Source: Hermatobates lingyangjiaoensis (lineage: Eukaryota > Arthropoda > Insecta > Hemiptera > Hermatobatidae). Taken from it: DNA of 64,000 nt. The translations under genes and the position numbers were made by a program. The stretch spans positions 806,001-870,000 of the forward strand of contig JAPFBL010000001.1 in assembly GCA_026182355.1 (NCBI GenBank). The letters are read 5' to 3'. Shown here one piece after another: positions 13,225 to 25,594 of this stretch. The notes under the pieces are model-generated. The model did not search any database and was not told the DNA's origin. It was given only the letters and a program-made list of their open reading frames with translations. Each line of letters opens with the position of its first letter. Within the stretch, counting starts at the first letter, position 1.

Positions 13225-13510
13225 TAGTGAATTACAAACGGAATGATATAGTGAGAGAAGGGATAAGAGAGTACGCAGCAGTTAACAGTAAGCCAGAGAT
13301 AGGGCAGTGGCCAGAGGCCTCACGTGTTAATCTGCCTTATCTCTGTCTTATCACTTTTGCTCTGCCTCCAATGTTAATTAGAGCTGGGGGGTGGTGGCTC
13401 AGTGTAATTAGCCGGAGGCGGCTAATGGCCGCCTACCACCCCTGGACCTTCGTCTCCATAGACCACACTCCCCTCTATAACATTACACCAGTCTCCAACT
13501 ATTTTATTAA
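13225..13510. promoter_or_regulatory. GC-rich island with inverted ATTAGCC pair
   Basis: Contains CACGTG (E-box), CTTATC (GATA-type) twice, GTTAATTAG, and a perfect inverted repeat ATTAGCC (13407-13413) / GGCTAAT (13420-13426) with six bases between. The dodecamer CTAATGGCCGCC at 13422-13433 recurs exactly at 47497-47508 in another island. A 101-codon open frame across it is low-information. Candidate enhancer by composition and motif clustering; not proven. Confidence 0.4.
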
Positions 13511-14261
13511 TTATTACATACTAGTTTGCTAACTATCCAATCACAACCTTGTTCATCAGTATTATTAATCCTAACCATGCACACAAATATGTATTCGTCT
13601 TTCAGCCTTTATTTCACAATTCTTATCAACTTATGACAAAATGAAAACATGAACATGAAACAAATCCATCTCTCCTGATCCATTGGAATGATAAACTAAA
13701 TGATACAACAAAAATCTATTATAATATTATTGATTTCAAAGTAAACAATTAAGATAATAAAAATTTGAATTGCATAGTACTTTTATATTAGAGAAACGAT
13801 ACTTCTCTGCTATAAAGGAACTGAATAAAACATGCTTCCATATTTTACACATTGCTATTTTGAGTGATTAGTCATTTTGTGATTATACCAAATGAACTTA
13901 TAATCTAGCTGTGACCACTGATTTTCTTCTCCTGGGGAGTTGAAAGTTGTTTTTGCTGCTATTCACAGAGGCTGTAAGTTTGTTTTACATATTACATATA
14001 TATATATATATGTTTAACATATCCTGTACAATATGAAATATTACTAAAAAAGATCTCTACTTATAATAACTTGATTTAAGTCAAATTTAGTACTTATGGA
14101 GTAAAATCAATTATTCTTGCCTGCTCTAATATAATATTTAAAATACTTACGCAATAACACTTCCCGGCATTATAACCAATTATAGAAAAATCTAAAGGGA
14201 ACTCATTCGCAATATTTATTTTTTATAACAGTTATTTATTTTTTTATTTATATTTATTTTA

Positions 14262-14518
14262 TATATATATACTAAACAGTCCAAACCGGACTGAAAAATA
14301 ACTGAAAAAAACAACAAATAAAAAACGAGACACTTACTGGATGAATATATTTCGAACCGAAGTTCATCTGGAAGGGACTAGAAGGGAAGAAGAAGAGGTA
14401 CGTGCGTTCAAGATTGAGGGTGAAAAGTCGCCTTTCTGGTTGGAAATATTGATGAAGTAAGTGTTCTCATTCTTTATGTGTTGGTTTTTTGTTTATATAT
14501 ATATATATATATATATTA
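14262..14518. repeat. Inverted pair of PLE-type units between (TA)n tracts
   Basis: Flanked by TA tracts on both sides. The left half reads, on the minus strand, CCAGATGAACTTCGGTTC, GAAATATATT. The right half (14428-14500) is a diverged inverted match, with GAAATATTGATGAAGTAAGTG and GTTGGTTTTTTG. The layout (CTGATGA-like box, hairpin, GAAA, AT palindrome) fits the other units, with the first box reduced. Confidence 0.5.
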
Positions 14519-14734
14519 TTTGTTCAAAAATCTAGCCATCTCTCGTCAGAAATTATTTATATTCATTTTAAGTGACATATTTTAAAATTATAAAATCATT
14601 ACAATTATTACTTTCTTGAAAATCAAGAGGACCTGACTATCAAGAAGTGCATGCAAATTAGAAACTGTAGAAAGCCTATAAAAAAAATTGTATCTTTTTA
14701 AATGGGAGTGAAAGCCCAGTTGCCTTAACTAAAC

Positions 14735-14872
14735 AAATGGAGGGCCAGGTTAGCCCAGTGGCAACTGCTTGTCTCTGGACTGGTCGGTTCGAGTTTCAAT
14801 ACCCTCTCTGGCTATCTATGTATTCAAATAACAATCGAGAACTGACCAAGTCCCAATAAACTTTAGTTTTAT
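14735..14872 (+). repeat. tRNA-derived SINE
   Basis: The head GGTTAGCCCAGTGGCAAC resembles a tRNA A box and D arm, and GGTTCGAGTTTCAA resembles a B box/T arm at the expected spacing. The tail GAACTGACCAAGTCCCAATA is shared with the ends of repeat R (8350-8392, 3490-3525). Pol III-transcribed SINE remnant; no target-site duplication could be fixed. Confidence 0.6.
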
Positions 14873-14979
14873 ATGTATATAGTTTGATGTACATGTATTC
14901 GAAGTTGAGAAATTTTAAAAGGATTGCTGTGCACCTAAAAGCTGTAGCATAAAGTTGAGGAAATTTAACAATATGAATA

Positions 14980-15480
14980 CATATTTCTTAGATACAATTC
15001 CAAAGGAATTTGAAAGCAAGTGTAAATTCATACCATCTGAAGAGGAATGTAGTAGATTGTTTATGTAATGAAGAGACTAGGTCTGGGGGGGTAAGAAGTT
15101 TGAATATAATTATGGAAGTGTTTGGCAGAAGGTGGATGAGGGTAGGTGAATGATTGTCTGGCAGCTCGTGTAAGCATTGATTAAGGGATGATGTACAAGG
15201 TAAGAAGTTGGGGCGTTTAGTCAATTAGGAGCGCTAATCTGGCGGGAAGACAATGGTGCTGGCGTGTCCATTGTGCGGTAGACTGAAGCAGTGCTTTTTA
15301 GACCTCCGCCCACTCGGCACTTGTATAAGCAATCACCCTACACATCCTTCTCACAATGGGCCCACAACAATGCTCTCCTCTGCTCTCACCTGCATAACTC
15401 AGTAAGAAATCCTTTACACCAAGCAAAAACACCACACACTTTCCACAAACTCAACATTACAATAGCTCATTTTTAAGCGA
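14980..15480. other. Mixed-composition spacer, no gene recognised
   Basis: Less AT-rich than its surroundings (for example CTGGCGTGTCCATTGTGCGG near 15256-15275). It holds short open frames on both strands (14988-15224 minus, 15291-15476 plus) with no recognisable domain. Possibly another regulatory island; weak. Confidence 0.3.
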
Positions 15481-15934
15481 AATTACATTTTTAATAATTT
15501 GAATAAAGAAACAGACATGGCGAACTGTATAAATATTTTTCACAGAATGGGAGGTTTTAACCATCTTTTATTTGTATAAGTTGAGTTTAAAATTGAAATG
15601 CATCCATTACTTTCTTTCTAAACTGTCATTTTTTTTATAGATTAGAAACATAATTTTGCTTCTATTTTCTCGTTTAATTTTTTTATTGCAAACAGCATGA
15701 CATCACATACTCAACAGTTCATAAATAGCTATAAAAATCTGTATTACGAGATTTATAACACAATTTACTCGAAACATTGTCTTTAGATCATTAATTATTG
15801 TAAAAAGAAAATTTAAAAGTAAGATAAGTAAGATGAATTTGAATATGTGCTTCTTTATCATTTATCATTGGGAATAGGTTAGGTTACAGTGGAAATGTCT
15901 CAAGAAAACTCACATCAGCAGAAGATTGGCCCTT

Positions 15935-16145
15935 CGTGTTATAACACATTGAAGGTTCTAAATTAAGAGTCTTAAATTTTGACTAACCCAAGTGTATTTA
16001 GAGCAGGGATCTTTAACGGGTACCTGACATCGTACAGGTTCTGACTGAGGGCACAACGTCCTCTCCCAGGAATGAAGTGCTGAGATTTATTCACCTCCCG
16101 CATGAATAAATCGTGGACAGAGTTAATGTTGAACCCTTGATCTAT
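15935..16145 (-). repeat. SINE-like interspersed repeat, copy 2
   Basis: Reverse complement shares ordered blocks with 414-600: GAGAGGACGTT, CCTGTACGATGTCAGG, AATACACTTG, and a tail with matching words. About 70-80% similar by eye in the central block. Confidence 0.6.
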
Positions 16146-17589
16146 CTTGGGGATAAATCAATCAATTGTTTCTGATTTCAATAACACTACCTGTATACAC
16201 TTATTCTATCAAACGGTTGATAGATTATTTTAATTTACAATTGAAATAATACTGTAATGGACTTCGGATTTTACTGTGGTATTATATAATATTAAACTGT
16301 CATGAGATTTTTGTTTATAAATTTGGAATATAATTAGAACATAAATAAATATATAGGCAGCTAAAATTTGTTTTTTAAACTTCAAATTAGTTTAACTATG
16401 CATACGATGCTTAGTTAAAGTCGAACTTTAAATTAGTTTTTTTAGTTTTTATCTAATTGATAAAAATAAATAAGTATAAACGTTTTTCTTATAAATTGGT
16501 CTTTGAATCTGGTTTTTATTGTTAGCTCAGTTTAGAAAATTCTAAAAATGAATTCTTACTAGCTGTAATCATGTACAATGATTAAAGTTGTAATCAGTCT
16601 TCTAGTGACTTGTCCTATATGCTACTTTTTTAAAACTGGCATGTATACTACAACTTTTCTAAAAATAGTTTATTATTAACTCTAGTTGAATACTCCAAAT
16701 TATACAGTTGTGTATTGTTCAAAACTATGCTAGCTCTGAAACATATAGGGTTGTATTGTTGTGGAACCGAATCTCATCAGAATCGCTTTCCGAAATTCCA
16801 ATAGCAAAGTGTGTCTATGACTTCTATGGTTTTCTCTTGTTATGGTATCGGGTAAAAATATAGTCACCACTCAATCAACATTGGAGCGATACAAGCTTCT
16901 TCTTGATGACGATGCAGTTGTAATATAGTCGTGTATTTTTGTGATCTTTTTTATGCACGTTCTTTCTGAGAACTTAGTTTATTTAGTTGGTTAAAACGTT
17001 TTATTTAATTACATGTATATATAGTTCTTTTCTTAAAATATGTATTAATGAATATCAACGTCTAAACCGTTGTATGAAATTGAGAAATAGGACGAAGATT
17101 ATTAAAGCAAGCAACTATTCGTTAACAGTCACCAATGAAAAACGTTTGTAATTATAGCTGACAGACGATAAGGTAGAAAAATCAAAACCATGTTAAATGG
17201 AAAACAGTTATTAAGGTTAAGGTAAAATCCATTAGTCACAAAAAGAGTTCAGTTAATAAAAATATAAAGTGCCGTTCAAAATTCAACATATTTCTCTCCA
17301 TTTAGATTTCATTTTCACGGATATACGAGTTGGTTAAGACTTATAATTACCTTCTATTGTTAATTGTGAGTTTGATTGGATTGGCATGGTATTCCTTCTT
17401 TAATTTGTTATTTAGTGTTTTGATTAATTACTGTAGTAATTAATATAGTCGTCAGTAATCATAGATTTGTAATGATTTTCAAATATGTTTCGCGTAAAAA
17501 TGTAATTGTCATTAACAAATATTTTAAGAAAAAATATATTGAAATGAGCCATATATTGAAATTAAATCTGTGATAGTTGTTTTAGTTCA

Positions 17590-17660
17590 AGCTTATTATA
17601 AATTTTATTTTAGTGTTTATGTGAAATCTTTATTATATATATATATATATATATGTCGTT
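17590..17660 (+). repeat. PLE family A tail fragment at (TA)n
   Basis: TTAGTGTTTATGTGAAATCT followed by (TA)n matches the 3' terminus of family A units elsewhere (GTGTTTATGTGAAATCTTTT). The catalytic-core portion is absent, so this is an extremely truncated copy. Confidence 0.5.
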
Positions 17661-18179
17661 CCTTCTCCATTACTTTTATGTTAGCTTCTCAGTTTTTACT
17701 TTGTTTGCTCTCTGATGACACACATTGAAAGACCTCAGATCATTTTTTTCTATTGTTTTCCTTTTTACATTGTGGTTTAAACTTCATTGTTTGCATCACA
17801 TGTTTATTTAGTGTGCTGTTTCTACATATATATATGTATATATATCTATATGTCCAGTTTTGACTGTCTATCCGATTGTATTGTGTATGTATAATGAATA
17901 TATCTATTAAAATATGATTAACTTACGGCTTCATTGCCATAAAATATATCTAGTTATTTATTGCAATGTAATATGTAAAAAAATTACTAAACATTGTGGA
18001 TTTTAATTATATTTGATTTTCATTAATCAAGCAAAATTATCAAATGAGTGCTAATACAAGCACAAGCTTGCAAGCTATTTGACGAGACAATGGCTTTCTT
18101 TTGCATTTTAAATTCAATGAGCAGATACATTTATGTAGATGAGCTATATTTATCGATAGAATGAATGTGAGTGTGCGCA

Positions 18180-18690
18180 GTTGAGTTTCAATTAGGAACG
18201 GAGTCTGTGGAACGGCCAGAACAGCTCGGTCATTTGCCAGGATGACATTACTGAGAAAGCCATTCTGAGATGTTGAGTGGGAGTGCTTGAGTTAGAAGGA
18301 GAAGGAAAATGAAAGCAAACAACCTGAAATGCCGTCCCGCTATTAACCAGACAATTCCAGATATTCGCGGGCGAGGGATGAACGCCCCACTTCATTACTA
18401 GTGGAAGCGAGTGGGAAAAGGAAAGGAGAGGCTGATATGGTTGGCTGAAAGGGAGGGAAGGAGATGTTGAACGTTCTTTAGCCAACAGGAAGACCATCTC
18501 TAGACCTTATCGTAAGAAACACGACCCAGACGAAGCTGTGGTATCCTTCCAAGATGGCTGGCTCACCCAGCGATTAGTCACTTCCAGAACACAGCAACCA
18601 CAACACTCTCAAACCAACCTCGGCCCACTCCTCTCCAGGGAACAACGTCTAACTGCCTCCATAACCTTCCACATATTTTCATTAACTATC
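18180..18690. promoter_or_regulatory. GC-rich island, candidate regulatory element
   Basis: A complex, GC-elevated block with GAATGTGAGTGTGCGCAG, CGTCCCGCTATTAACC and ATTCGCGGGCGAGGGATGAA. Two overlapping open frames on opposite strands (18192-18497 minus, 18538-18816 plus) have Ser/Pro-rich or unremarkable composition and no domain. I favour a non-coding element, but a short unrecognised exon cannot be excluded. Confidence 0.35.
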
Positions 18691-19479
18691 CTCAGCAATA
18701 AAATTCTTTATTTTATTTTCAATACAACATCTAATCAAGCAGCCGTCGTATTTAACATTAAAATAAGTATTATCAGTACCAAAGATAGTTGTAAAACTAA
18801 ATTTGAAAAGTCATGATTCCTTTCAAATTGATTTACAAATAAAAATGGTTTGAAATATTCCTTTTCTATTTGTATATAACATACTTACATTTTACACATT
18901 TTTCCAGACAAATCTACTTTTCATTGTCTTTGATTATTTCTAAATGAAATAGCTTATACTATGAAATATGTATATAATTGACAATTGAAAAACGAGCGCA
19001 GAAGACTAAATACGACAATAAGTTGTGTATACAAATAGTTTTAAATATTTTGATTCTACTCATCCATGTATAGATATCATGTCAGCTAAATTTTGTATTG
19101 AGAGATATAAACAGAAGGCATAAAGAGTTCCAATGACAGCATATTGTACTCTCAATCTGTCACACTCTTGGGCAATAGCTTTATCATTGGAATCATTACG
19201 TAGAATTTTGTAAGAATCTAAACTAGGGACACTTAATGTTATAAAAATAATTTCATTTTTTTTAACAATCGTTTTTCTTCATTCATCTACGTCCAATTGA
19301 CCTCAGCAGAATGTGTAGCAGTTAAAAAAATTTCCAAATTCTTCTGTCCTTGAATAATTTTTATATCATATTTTGAAAAAATTAGAATTAATCAAATACT
19401 TGTTTGATTGTAACTGTTTTAACTGTCTTTAGAAGAGGATACGAATTGTAACTTATGTGTTAAGAAGCAGATGTGCCTG

Positions 19480-19560
19480 TCCTGTGAAACTAAGACTCAC
19501 TTTCAATATATTGACTCTTTTAATGGTTGTCCTCAGGAGAGGAAGTGCTACGGTAAGTAA
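19480..19560 (-). repeat. Degenerate PLE family B core
   Basis: On the minus strand: CTCTCCTGAGGACAACCATT, then TCAATATATTGAAAGTGAG. It matches family B (CTGAGGACGACCACCATTAA, ATATTGAAAAGTGAG) with the GAAA changed. Confidence 0.55.
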
Positions 19561-20096
19561 ATGAAAGCCAACTAGACAGCTTCATGAATATGTGGAGGTT
19601 AGCCACAAAGAAAGTAAAATAAGTACTAGAAATAGCTGAAGAAGAAAAAACTGTAACCGAAAATAATAAAAAAAAGGCTTTTTATAAAAAATAAAATTTA
19701 CAGCTAACAAAAAAATTGTCAAATTAATAAACCAAACAATATTTATGTGTCAAAATATTTTATATTTTTTTTAATTTCATTATAATATGTTTTAAAATTA
19801 AAGTACATTAATTTGTAAAAAAAATATTTACAAAACTATATTTTAATGGTAATTAATTTAATTAAAAAATGAATAGAAATGGATATAGAAAAAATATTAA
19901 ACAATTTTTATGATTCTTAGAATACAAGTTAACGTTTCAGGTTGATACCGGACTCCTTTAAAGACTTAAAGTGACGAATCTATTCGGCTTGTATCTGTAT
20001 AATTTCTTCAATTTGCGAAATTCCTTCCTCGTCTCTTCGTTATTACTGTAAATCTAATCATCTATATTACTAGTCGATATATTTTGAATGTACCAG

Positions 20097-20510
20097 GACA
20101 ATAACGAGTATATGAGTGGGTTAGATAGTTTATATATACAAGTTGGAGTTGTATATGAATGTTAACTTAGTCAATATCCCCATTGAATCAGGGAGCATTT
20201 TGGGGGATGAAGTTAGGTTGGTTGAACTCGCCTTCTACCTGGCTAATCCGGGTCGGTCGGTTCAAAAACAACTTTCAGATTCTATAAGAATTACCAGGTT
20301 GAATATTTATGGCTGGCTGTTTTTTTTAATTATAATTGCTTACATTAATTGTAATTTAAAATGGCTCCTTTTTCTGGCAATAATTTTGGTAGGGTTGACC
20401 ATCATCTCTCTTGTGAGTTTTGCCTTATGAACTGATCAGTGAACTGAAATCAAATTGTCATTGCCGACGTTTCGGTTTTATTATTTATTTAATAATAAAT
20501 AAATAAATAA
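20097..20510. other. Unassigned ORF next to a PLE-like end
   Basis: A 95-codon plus-strand frame (20143-20430) encodes an N-terminal half without motif and two hydrophobic segments (about residues 57-72 and 74-93). I do not recognise it, and in AT-rich DNA such segments can arise by chance. Just downstream, the minus strand reads ACCGAAACGTCGGCAATGAC (about 20462-20481), resembling the GAAACGTCG end seen in PLE termini, but no CTGANGA box lies upstream of it. Likely repeat-derived. Confidence 0.25.
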
Positions 20511-20539
20511 ATCGACCTTTGGTCGATATATTATTTAAT

Positions 20540-20630
20540 TTGTTATATATATATGACCAATTAGATGAAACGATTCTTCGAACTGAATAAACTATAATTT
20601 TTAAAAGAACACATAGAAAAGAAAAGTAGT
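20540..20630 (-). repeat. PLE-2 3'-terminal fragment
   Basis: After a TA tract, ATGAAACGATTCTTCGAACT...AAAAGAACACATAGAAA matches 8073-8126 (ATGAAACGATTCCACGAACT...AAAAGAACACACAGAAA). It is the terminal segment of the PLE-2 3' UTR, inverted. Confidence 0.55.
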
Positions 20631-20639
20631 GATCTTTGT

Positions 20640-23130
20640 TACTTTATTTCATTTATCATTTCCATTTTTTTTTCAAATTCTGATAATCTATTATTCTATC
20701 TGACCTATATTATTCTCATCACATTAATTCCGAAAACAAAACCAGAATTCTTGTAAATGTTGTAAAATTTGTATTTTCTTTTACTTGATGCACTGTAAGA
20801 AGCGAAACAATCATGATGTTGAGGTGAACTGGATTTCTAGCAGTTCTCCCTTTTCTTCAATAGAAATCTATTGCTTTTTGACAAGTTAGCAGAAATGATG
20901 TAAACATAGGCACAAGTTGATTTAATCATGGTGTTTAGAGGTGGTTTATATAATTTAAACTTATTTATAATAGTTTTAAATTATAAATCAGTCGAATTAT
21001 CATTCACTCTTCATCCTAGATAAAGATCAACTTTCTTCATGCCAATATGGTAACTATCTAAATTAAATCAATGTATCCCAAATCAAGAAAAATATTTTTC
21101 CTGTATTTCGAAGACCCACAAAAACATCAAGCAATGTAATAAGTAACCAAAAGCCTACATCTTTCCTTATTAAGTGGATCGTATTGGTTAAATTAAATGC
21201 CCTATCTTAAAAATAGCAGCAAAAAACCCCTTTTTTTATCAAGTCAGATTTTTTAATAATTATCAATAGATTTTTTTTTAATGACCAATAATGTTTTATG
21301 TGTTAGTTCATTTCTGACTCAAAAAGATATGTGGAAATTAATATGTAAATTAATAAATAAGACTATTTTGACTAGATATGTTATGAAAATAATTAATCCT
21401 TGTACTAGTAGTTCATTTTGAAGGGCAATTAATGTAATAAAATGCAATCTCTTCTTTTTTTAATTTTTACTTTTTTGAATAATAGAATCTTACAGGTATC
21501 CATTTTTAAAAAAAAATCTGAAGGAAACAGAATGTGGTTAAAAGAATGGTATTATAATAGTGATGTTTTAAAATGTAAACACGTATGAGTCTATGTTAAT
21601 AATTATTTATTTATCTTAATCAATTGTTTGTTCTATAATTATTTATGAGAATATATGTGCTTTCCTTTATAATAGTTTACGGCATGATTTCTGCTTATTA
21701 TATTGTAACACTAGCTTCTTACAATTTATGAATGAGTTTATGAAAATTTAATTATTCAACCATTTGGGTCCATTTATTTATACGATGTATTTTGGCTTAT
21801 ATAAGTGCTTGAGCACAGAGCCTATAATATGTATGGCAAACAAGTTTTGGGTGAAAATGATTTCTTCAAATCTTAATAAGTTAACATAATGCTCTAGGTA
21901 TCTAAGAAGTTCTGGTCACCTCTTTATGTTAACCAGACTACAGCAACTTCTTATTTTTGAAAAGTCTACATTTTTCTGAGTATTAACACTTTTCTAACAA
22001 CCCTCGATTGCTGGGTATTGCCACGCACTTCTCACACTTCATCCCATGTTGTTTCAGTATTTGTTCTTTTGTTTTGTTCAAGTTAAATAGAAATGACTTT
22101 GCTCTCTTCACAACATACATTTTACAGCTTTACAGAATGGCTGATTCAGTCATGTTTATTGTCATGCCTGATATAACCCCAGATCTTACAATATATTATA
22201 AATGGCCGAAAGATTTTATTCTATCTCAATAACTATAGATAATAAAGCTTTTTAGGTATCCATGAAAAGATAGGCACCTGTTTTTAGCTTATTACTACAA
22301 CGTAATGTTACTATTGATTATGTAAGATTGCTATCAGTTATTGCCACAAAACACATATTGGAATATTTGAACTTCACTATTTATGATATTCTCATTCATG
22401 GCAAATGAACAATTTTTTTTGAAACATCAAAATTTTTCAATGATAGATTTTCAAAAAAAATAAATGGCCAAATCAGAATACTAATTGTGATGTAATCTAT
22501 TGAATTATTTCTTAATCCATTATTTATAACATAATGTTATTAACAAACTGATAATTTAATGAGTATTTTCATTTAAGATAAAATAAATCTGTTAGTTCAA
22601 AAAGATTGATAATGATAAAGTACATTTGTTCAAAAAGTTGACCCATGTGCCTTAGGTTTTCTAAGAAATACAGGAAGAGCCTATCGCAATGTCCGTTCTT
22701 AATTTAAGCAATCTAATCTCTGATATTACACTTCCCTTCTAGAGAGCTTGTTGTGTGGGTAAGTAACTACATCTTTTGCTATAAATCTAATAGAAACACT
22801 GCATGAGTGTCTAGCCTCAACAGGAAAAATGCTCAAGTACAAACTGAAGCGATTTTACAATTTTTTTTTAAAACTGTTGCTACTTTGAATTCTACTATCC
22901 AATAACATAGCCTACAATACTTTGAAATAACATAAGAAAAATTGTAGTTGTCGATGATGAATAATCAAAAATACAGGACTTACTTCTCAATAGTTTTCGC
23001 TCTGGGAAGTGCAAACAATGTACTTCCTTAAACAACTAAAGAAACATGGAAACCCTTTTGAAAAAGGGTGCAGATTATATGTAAACACTTTTTACTCTTA
23101 TTATACATCACTTAACTAAGAGACATATCC
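20640..23130. other. AT-rich DNA, no gene recognised
   Basis: No recognisable coding, RNA or repeat feature. The open frame 22008-22232 (+) shows no domain. Confidence 0.55.
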
Positions 23131-23136
23131 ACACTA

Positions 23137-23960
23137 TTAGTGAAGTTACATGATTACTGTTTATAAAGTTACATGTATTAGTAATATATAATATCATTAT
23201 ATATTAATTTAAAAATTAATTTTTAAATTAAAAATAAAAATTAATTTAAATTAATTTAAATTATTAATTTAAAATTTCATTTCACAGTAATAAAGTACAA
23301 ACGAATAAAACAATAGCACATCTTAAAGTGAGTTTGATATTGATCGGTAAAACAGTGTCCATAACTGACAGGTGAACGTCATGATAAAAACAAACGGGGA
23401 AGCCCAATTGTATGTTACATATCTACCGTTTTTTAATGCTTTGAGGGATATGTAAGGTTACAGAGAACCTTATAAAAATAAAGTTGTTTAAGGTAAAATT
23501 TCTTATCGTCCTTGTATTTAGAAATTATATATAAAGTCATTTGCTTTTAAATTATTTTAGTTTATATACTTATTATTGATCAAACCACAATAAGAAATGG
23601 GAAAATAAGACTAAGATTTTTCAACTGTAACAAGCGGTCTTCGTCAGAGTCAAAAGCCCAACTGAAAATTTCTTCTTCACCTGTTCGTTCACCTGTCAGT
23701 TATGGACACTGTTTTACCGATCAATATCAAACTCACTTTAAGATGTGCTATTGTTTTATTCGTTTGTACTTTATTACTGTGAAATGACATTTTAAACTGG
23801 TAATGATATTATATATTACTAATACATGTAACTTTATAAACAGTAATCATGTAACTTCACTAAGAATGTAACTTCTTCATTTCTTCTTCTATTTTCCCAT
23901 TTCTTATTGTGGTTTGATCATTGATTGTTGTTTCACGTGTTTATGTGAAATCTTTTTATA
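23137..23960. repeat. Large inverted repeat with a PLE family A unit in its spacer
   Basis: Left arm about 23137-23376, right arm about 23686-23868. Matching blocks include CTGACAGGTGAACGT versus its complement near 23690, GACACTGTTTTACCGATCAA, and GTAACTTTATAAACAGTAAT. Between and beyond the arms lie family A pieces: a minus-strand hammerhead-like unit at 23609-23651 (GACT, CTGACGA, hairpin) and the plus-strand tail 23891-23958. The left arm also contains simple AT expansions (23200-23275) missing from the right arm. The whole is probably an inverted dimer of a longer PLE-type end. Confidence 0.6.
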
Positions 23961-25540
23961 CTTATTATATCACTTTTGCTCATAACTTTTGTTGATTTAG
24001 ACGTAAAGAGAATATGAAAATTCATCTGCCTTTTAGTTTATAATAAAGTAAACAGAATTTCTGTTTATTACTATCATATCACAAGGTGTGCACGTGTGTT
24101 GACCTGTTAAAGTGAAAAAAAAGTGTAAACTCAACTTCGAAAGTTGTATGGCTGTTATGAAAAACACGTCTGGAACAAGCTACATGCTTTACATACTCCC
24201 GCGAATATTCAGAAATTCAGATAACAGAATATTTAAACTTGTTATATCTATGATAGGGGAAAATATGGCCAGTTCATTTATTGAGTCAATATATATTAAA
24301 AAGAAAATAAATTAACAAAATATAATTACTAAAAGTTATTTATTTACTTACATTTCTCTCTAACGTAGTTATCTTTACAGTTATTGTAATGGTAGTCAAA
24401 TTAAGAATTATTTCGTTCAATTATTAATAGATTAAATCAAATTGTAATTAAGCATTAATATACACTTGCTGAATAAGTGATTACATTTTTCTTCACATAA
24501 AATACTATAAAACCATATTATTAAAAGATAAAATAACTTTATTCGTATACTTTGCTGTAAATTTAAAAAAAAATCATAATATTTAAGAAATTGGTAATTT
24601 AAATATAAGGAGTATTGCGAAATGTAGGTGAGAGTGGTTTGATCTCTGTTTTGTTTAAACAGATAGGGTTTATCCCTTTTCCAATGTAAACCATTACCTT
24701 CACCGAAAGCTGCAGCAAAAGGCCGTCATTGCTTAGGGAAAAGGGACACCTGGGCTTCAAATTATTACAAATTTTTCTACGGATAGGTTAAAATTGATTA
24801 AACCGCATAGTAAATCATATAATCAATCCAACTCTTATTGCTCCTTTGAAATAATAAAAGAAAATAATTCAGTATATATGAGCATTATTTCAATTCAAAT
24901 CCTTGGAAAAATGGACTTTCCTTTCTACTTTACTTAGTTTTCATGATAAGGGATTACAGCAGAAGAATCTACAGCCTTTGGACAAGAGCCTGCACGATAT
25001 ATAAGCCTTTGACCTCTTAGAGCAGTGGTAGATAGTAACTTTAGTCCCAATATGGAAACAATCTCGCATAATTAAATAAAAAAAATCAACCAGTACTTAC
25101 AAATATCTCATTATTTCATTAGAAATAAAAACAAAGTAATAAAAACAAACATTTTTCTTGAAAAAATAAAAAACTTACATTGGAAAAATTTAATTTAAAT
25201 TTACCCGAATAAGTTATCTGAATGATTGACTAACTGAGAAAAAACAAAGGAAAAAAGCAGTTTTAGAAACATTTGCCATTATTATTCATTATTAAGTGAT
25301 AGGATTAAAAAATTTTCGATTTATAATTGTTCTCTTATAATATTTATGTACACAATAACGAGATTATATTTATTGTTTTGGCATTAAGCCCCACACATAT
25401 TTAATTTATATAATTCTTCATATATTTATAAGTATTCAAGTACTTTTTATCATTAGAGACAACCAAAAAAAATATATTATCTTTCATATTTTTTTTAAAA
25501 AAGTGCGATGATAGTTTGCATTCTCATTAAATCAGGCGTC
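23960..25540. other. AT-rich DNA, no gene recognised
   Basis: AT-rich spacer with no supported gene. The 67-codon frame at 24112-24315 has no motif. Confidence 0.5.
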
Positions 25541-25555
25541 TCAAAATATTAGTGA

Positions 25556-25576
25556 TATATATATATATATATATAT
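25556..25576. repeat. (TA)n microsatellite
   Basis: TA tract just 5' of the PLE-2 coding fragment. Confidence 0.85.
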
Positions 25577-25594
25577 TTATATGATTTCTTTTAT

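Noticed and set aside
18192..18816. Opposing 101- and 92-codon frames as host genes
   Set aside because: Composition is unremarkable with no domains, and the frames overlap a GC-rich island with enhancer-like motifs.
20143..20430. Possible small membrane protein
   Set aside because: Two hydrophobic segments but no family resemblance. AT-rich DNA readily gives Ile/Leu/Phe-rich frames, and a PLE-like end lies adjacent. Kept only as unassigned.
24960..25060. Third copy of the SINE-like repeat (GAGCCTGCACGATATATAAG)
   Set aside because: Only one short block resembles the others; too little to call.
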